A DNA stretch of 64,000 nucleotides, taken from Aved-18 sp964606665. Lineage in GTDB: Bacteria > Cyanobacteriota > Vampirovibrionia > Obscuribacterales > Obscuribacteraceae. The number at the start of each line of letters is the position of its first letter. Position 1 is the stretch's first letter. The DNA lies in NCBI GenBank assembly GCA_964606665.1, contig CAZSHS010000016.1, positions 6,985 through 70,984 on the forward strand, given 5' to 3'. This document shows, in pieces, positions 61,700 to 64,000 of the stretch. The notes under the pieces were generated by a model. The model did not search any database, had not been told where the DNA came from, and saw only the letters and a program-made list of their open reading frames with translations. A program made the position numbers and the translations under genes.

Positions 61700-64000
61700 A
61701 TGGGCGATTAAAAATCCCTGGCTGGTCAACATGCTTGCCCTGGTTTGGTTTGTGCTTGGTGTGCACTCGACTATGACTATGCCAGTCGACGTCTTTCCGG
61801 ATTTTGCACCCATACAAGTAGTCGTGCTCACAGAGGCTCCTGGCTATGCGCCTGAGGAAGTCGAGGCTCTAGTTACCAGACCGCTTGAATCGGGCATTAA
61901 TGGCGTCGCTAATGTAAAAGTGGTTCGATCTATTTCGACTATAGGCTTGTCTGTCATAACAGTTATTTTTCAAGATAACAGTAATGTATTTACCGCTCGA
62001 CAGCTCGTTACAGAAAAACTGAGTTCGAGCCGAGGCGACTTGCCAGATGGTGTTAAAGAGCCGGTTCTAGCGCCAATTACCACTGCTGCTGGCGACATTT
62101 TAAAAATTGGCATGTATTCAACTGGCAATACAAGTACGATGGATTTGCGCTCGCTTGTTGACTGGACAGTACGCTTGCGCTTGATGGCAATTTCCGGTGT
62201 GTCAAACGTAGTCACCATTGGCGGTGACGTCAAACAATATCAAGTTCAAGTCGATCCTGAAAAATTAAAAGAATACGACGTCACGTTAAAAGACGTAGTG
62301 GAAGCAGCCAAAGGCAGTAACATCAACGCTGCAGGCGGCATACTGCGCACTCAGGATAGCGAAAAATTGATTCGCGGTTTGGGTCGTGTAACCTCTCCTG
62401 CAGACATCGGCGCCACAGTAATTAAAAGTCGCAACGGACTGCCTGTGTTATTAAATAACGTTGCCAAAGTCGAGCTTGGACCGCAATTCAAATACGGCGA
62501 TGCCATCGTCGATGGACACCCCGGTGTGGTCATGACAGTAATGAAGCAGCCCTGGGCAAACACCCTTGAGACCACGCGTTTGGTCGAGCGCGCCATGGAA
62601 GATTTGAAATCAAGTTTCCCTTCCGATGTCAAAGTTGTGACCACATTTAGACAGGCAGATTTTATCGAGATTGCCGTTAAAAACGTGGGCGAGGCTGTCA
62701 TTTTGGGCGGCGTTCTAGTAGTCATAATCTTGTTTTTCTTCTTGCAAAACTGGCGCGCTGCCATGATTTCGCTCGTTGCAATTCCACTCTCGTTGCTTTC
62801 TGCAATCATTTTGCTCAAATGGCAGGGTTTCACTATTAATACGATGACACTGGGAGGGCTGGCTATTGCCATTGGCGAAGTGGTGGATGATGCCATCATT
62901 GATGTCGAAAATGTCTGTCATCGTCTGCGCGAAAACAAACGAGCCCAGCCACCGAAACCAGTCTGGCGAGTGATTTACGCAGCCTCGTCAGAAGTGCGCA
63001 ATTCTGTTGTTTACGCCACGTTTATAGTAGCTTTAGTCTTCTTGCCAGTTGTTTCCTTGAGTGGGCTTGAAGGAAAAATATTCAGCCCCCTTGCTAACGC
63101 ATATCTCATATCTTTATTGTCATCGCTGGTAGTGGCACTCACTGTTACGCCTGCACTTAGCTATTTGTTATTGGGCAACGCAAAGTCTATTCCAAGTGGC
63201 GAAACCGCTCTAGTTGTGTTCTTGAAAAAGATCTACAGTCAGGCGCTTGATATAAGCCTCAAATATCCAAAATCGGTGCTTGCAGGCTCTGGGCTTCTGC
63301 TTGCTCTTTCGATGCTCCCTTTGTTTGTAATGGGAACGACCTTTTTGCCCGAGTTCGACGAAGACAATGTGATTGTGGTGGCAACCTCGATGCCTGGCAC
63401 GAGTCTAACTACAACGACAAATATCGGCAAAGAATTAACTTCGCATCTGGTATCGCAACATAATGTTCTGGCAGCCGATCAGCGAGCCGGACGTGCTGAA
63501 GGTGGCGAAGATTATGGCGCCAGTAATTTTAGTGAATACGATATTCGACTAAAACCAGACAGCAAAAACAAGAAAGATATCTTGTATCACATACGCCACG
63601 AGTTCTCGCATATTCCCGGGCTCATAAGCGACTCAGGATCTTATTTGCAACATCGCATGGATCACGCTTTATCGGGTGTTAATGCTGCAATTGCAATTAA
63701 GGTATTTGGTCCCGATTTGGATGTTTTGCACGAAAAAGCAAAAGAAATAGAATCGGTAATGAAAGGCGTCAAAGGTGCCGTAGACGTACACGTGGAGCCA
63801 ATAATTCCAGTTCCGCAAGTTTCGATAAAAATTAATCGCACCGCAGCAGCGCGCTATGGTGTTCGCGTCAAAGACCTTGCAGACTCGATTGAAGCCGCAT
63901 TTAAAGGAATGGCGGTGTCGCAAGTACTCGAAGGTCAAAAGGCGTTTGACTTGTATGTGCTCTTTGCGCCTGAATTTAGCAACAAAATGAGCGTAATTAC
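61680..64000 (+). CDS. Heavy-metal RND efflux pump, second system (3' end outside the window)
   Basis: The first about 773 residues of a CzcA/CusA-type pump, open to the window edge. ATG 61680 overlaps the adaptor stop by 20 bases. The TM4 signature reads AIGEVVDDAIIDVEN, unlike the DFGVIVDAGVVMVEN of the first pump, so the two belong to different RND subfamilies and probably move different metals. The N-terminal helix is followed by MPVDVFPDFAP, typical of the family. Confidence 0.93.
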   Translation, partial: MLNKIIRWAIKNPWLVNMLALVWFVLGVHSTMTMPVDVFPDFAPIQVVVLTEAPGYAPEEVEALVTRPLESGINGVANVKVVRSISTIGLSVITVIFQDNSNVFTARQLVTEKLSSSRGDLPDGVKEPVLAPITTAAGDILKIGMYSTGNTSTMDLRSLVDWTVRLRLMAISGVSNVVTIGGDVKQYQVQVDPEKLKEYDVTLKDVVEAAKGSNINAAGGILRTQDSEKLIRGLGRVTSPADIGATVIKSRNGLPVLLNNVAKVELGPQFKYGDAIVDGHPGVVMTVMKQPWANTLETTRLVERAMEDLKSSFPSDVKVVTTFRQADFIEIAVKNVGEAVILGGVLVVIILFFFLQNWRAAMISLVAIPLSLLSAIILLKWQGFTINTMTLGGLAIAIGEVVDDAIIDVENVCHRLRENKRAQPPKPVWRVIYAASSEVRNSVVYATFIVALVFLPVVSLSGLEGKIFSPLANAYLISLLSSLVVALTVTPALSYLLLGNAKSIPSGETALVVFLKKIYSQALDISLKYPKSVLAGSGLLLALSMLPLFVMGTTFLPEFDEDNVIVVATSMPGTSLTTTTNIGKELTSHLVSQHNVLAADQRAGRAEGGEDYGASNFSEYDIRLKPDSKNKKDILYHIRHEFSHIPGLISDSGSYLQHRMDHALSGVNAAIAIKVFGPDLDVLHEKAKEIESVMKGVKGAVDVHVEPIIPVPQVSIKINRTAAARYGVRVKDLADSIEAAFKGMAVSQVLEGQKAFDLYVLFAPEFSNKMSVI

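Noticed and set aside
1..64000. tRNA, rRNA, CRISPR, prophage or insertion sequence
   Set aside because: I found no cloverleaf, rRNA-like stretch, regularly spaced repeats, transposase or phage genes by reading; a tRNA scan would settle the first point.

Overview
The window looks like a chromosomal segment of a diderm bacterium of moderate GC. The diderm envelope is shown by a TolC-type outer-membrane efflux protein, two heavy-metal RND pumps and many Sec signal peptides. Several features recall the cyanobacterial lineage, especially its non-photosynthetic relatives (Melainabacteria/Vampirovibrionia, for example Obscuribacterales): a single-RRM glycine-rich RNA-binding protein, a DesC-like desaturase, two sigma-70 factors, TPR-rich exported proteins and a TPR-caspase. 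That placement is an inference from gene content. I see no tRNA, rRNA, CRISPR array, prophage or insertion sequence. Two 10-base N runs (8461-8470, 22062-22071) mark assembly gaps.

Left part (1-12.3 kb). Plus-strand genes for a lipase-maturation-factor-like membrane protein, an unknown membrane protein, the RRM protein and the desaturase are followed by a long minus-strand gene array (12255 down to 3913). Read in transcription order this holds thioredoxin, an exported fasciclin protein, a thioredoxin lipoprotein, a membrane-anchored thioredoxin, a small exported protein, a giant FtsH-like protease with three AAA+ modules and one M41 protease domain, an exported HEAT-repeat protein, and a protein with a Clp N-domain but no ATPase. 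The triple-AAA protease and its neighbourhood are the most unusual content of the window. A terminator after the fasciclin gene shows that this array is more than one transcript.

Middle (12.4-35 kb). An orphan histidine kinase, two half-size DMT-type transporters (one here, one near 54 kb), topoisomerase III, a secreted hydrolase and a SulP anion transporter come first. A four-gene overlapping cluster follows (SWIM zinc finger, HEAT-like protein, two small unknowns). Then come TPR and SAF-domain genes, one of them broken by two in-frame TGA codons, then murQ and a dihydropyrimidinase. A tightly overlapping dnaG-rpoD-CNNM/CorC operon closes this part.

Right part (35-64 kb). This holds exported unknowns, a TPR/TPR-caspase pair, a matrixin-like protease, and a response regulator with a CHASE3 kinase facing a multi-domain REC-HPt-REC-GGDEF-like protein. 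An S4 RqcP-like gene, a complete metal RND system (adaptor, pump, exported unknown, convergent TolC-like protein), a half-size EamA transporter and a group-2 sigma factor with a structured leader follow. A six-gene operon then contains two paralogous PDZ-gluzincin proteases. The window ends in a second metal RND system of a different sequence class, whose pump gene runs off the edge.

Genes are dense and often overlap by 4 to 35 bases. Non-ATG starts (TTG, GTG) are common. Four copies of a 29-base imperfect palindrome (8-13-8) lie near 0 and 27.7 kb.
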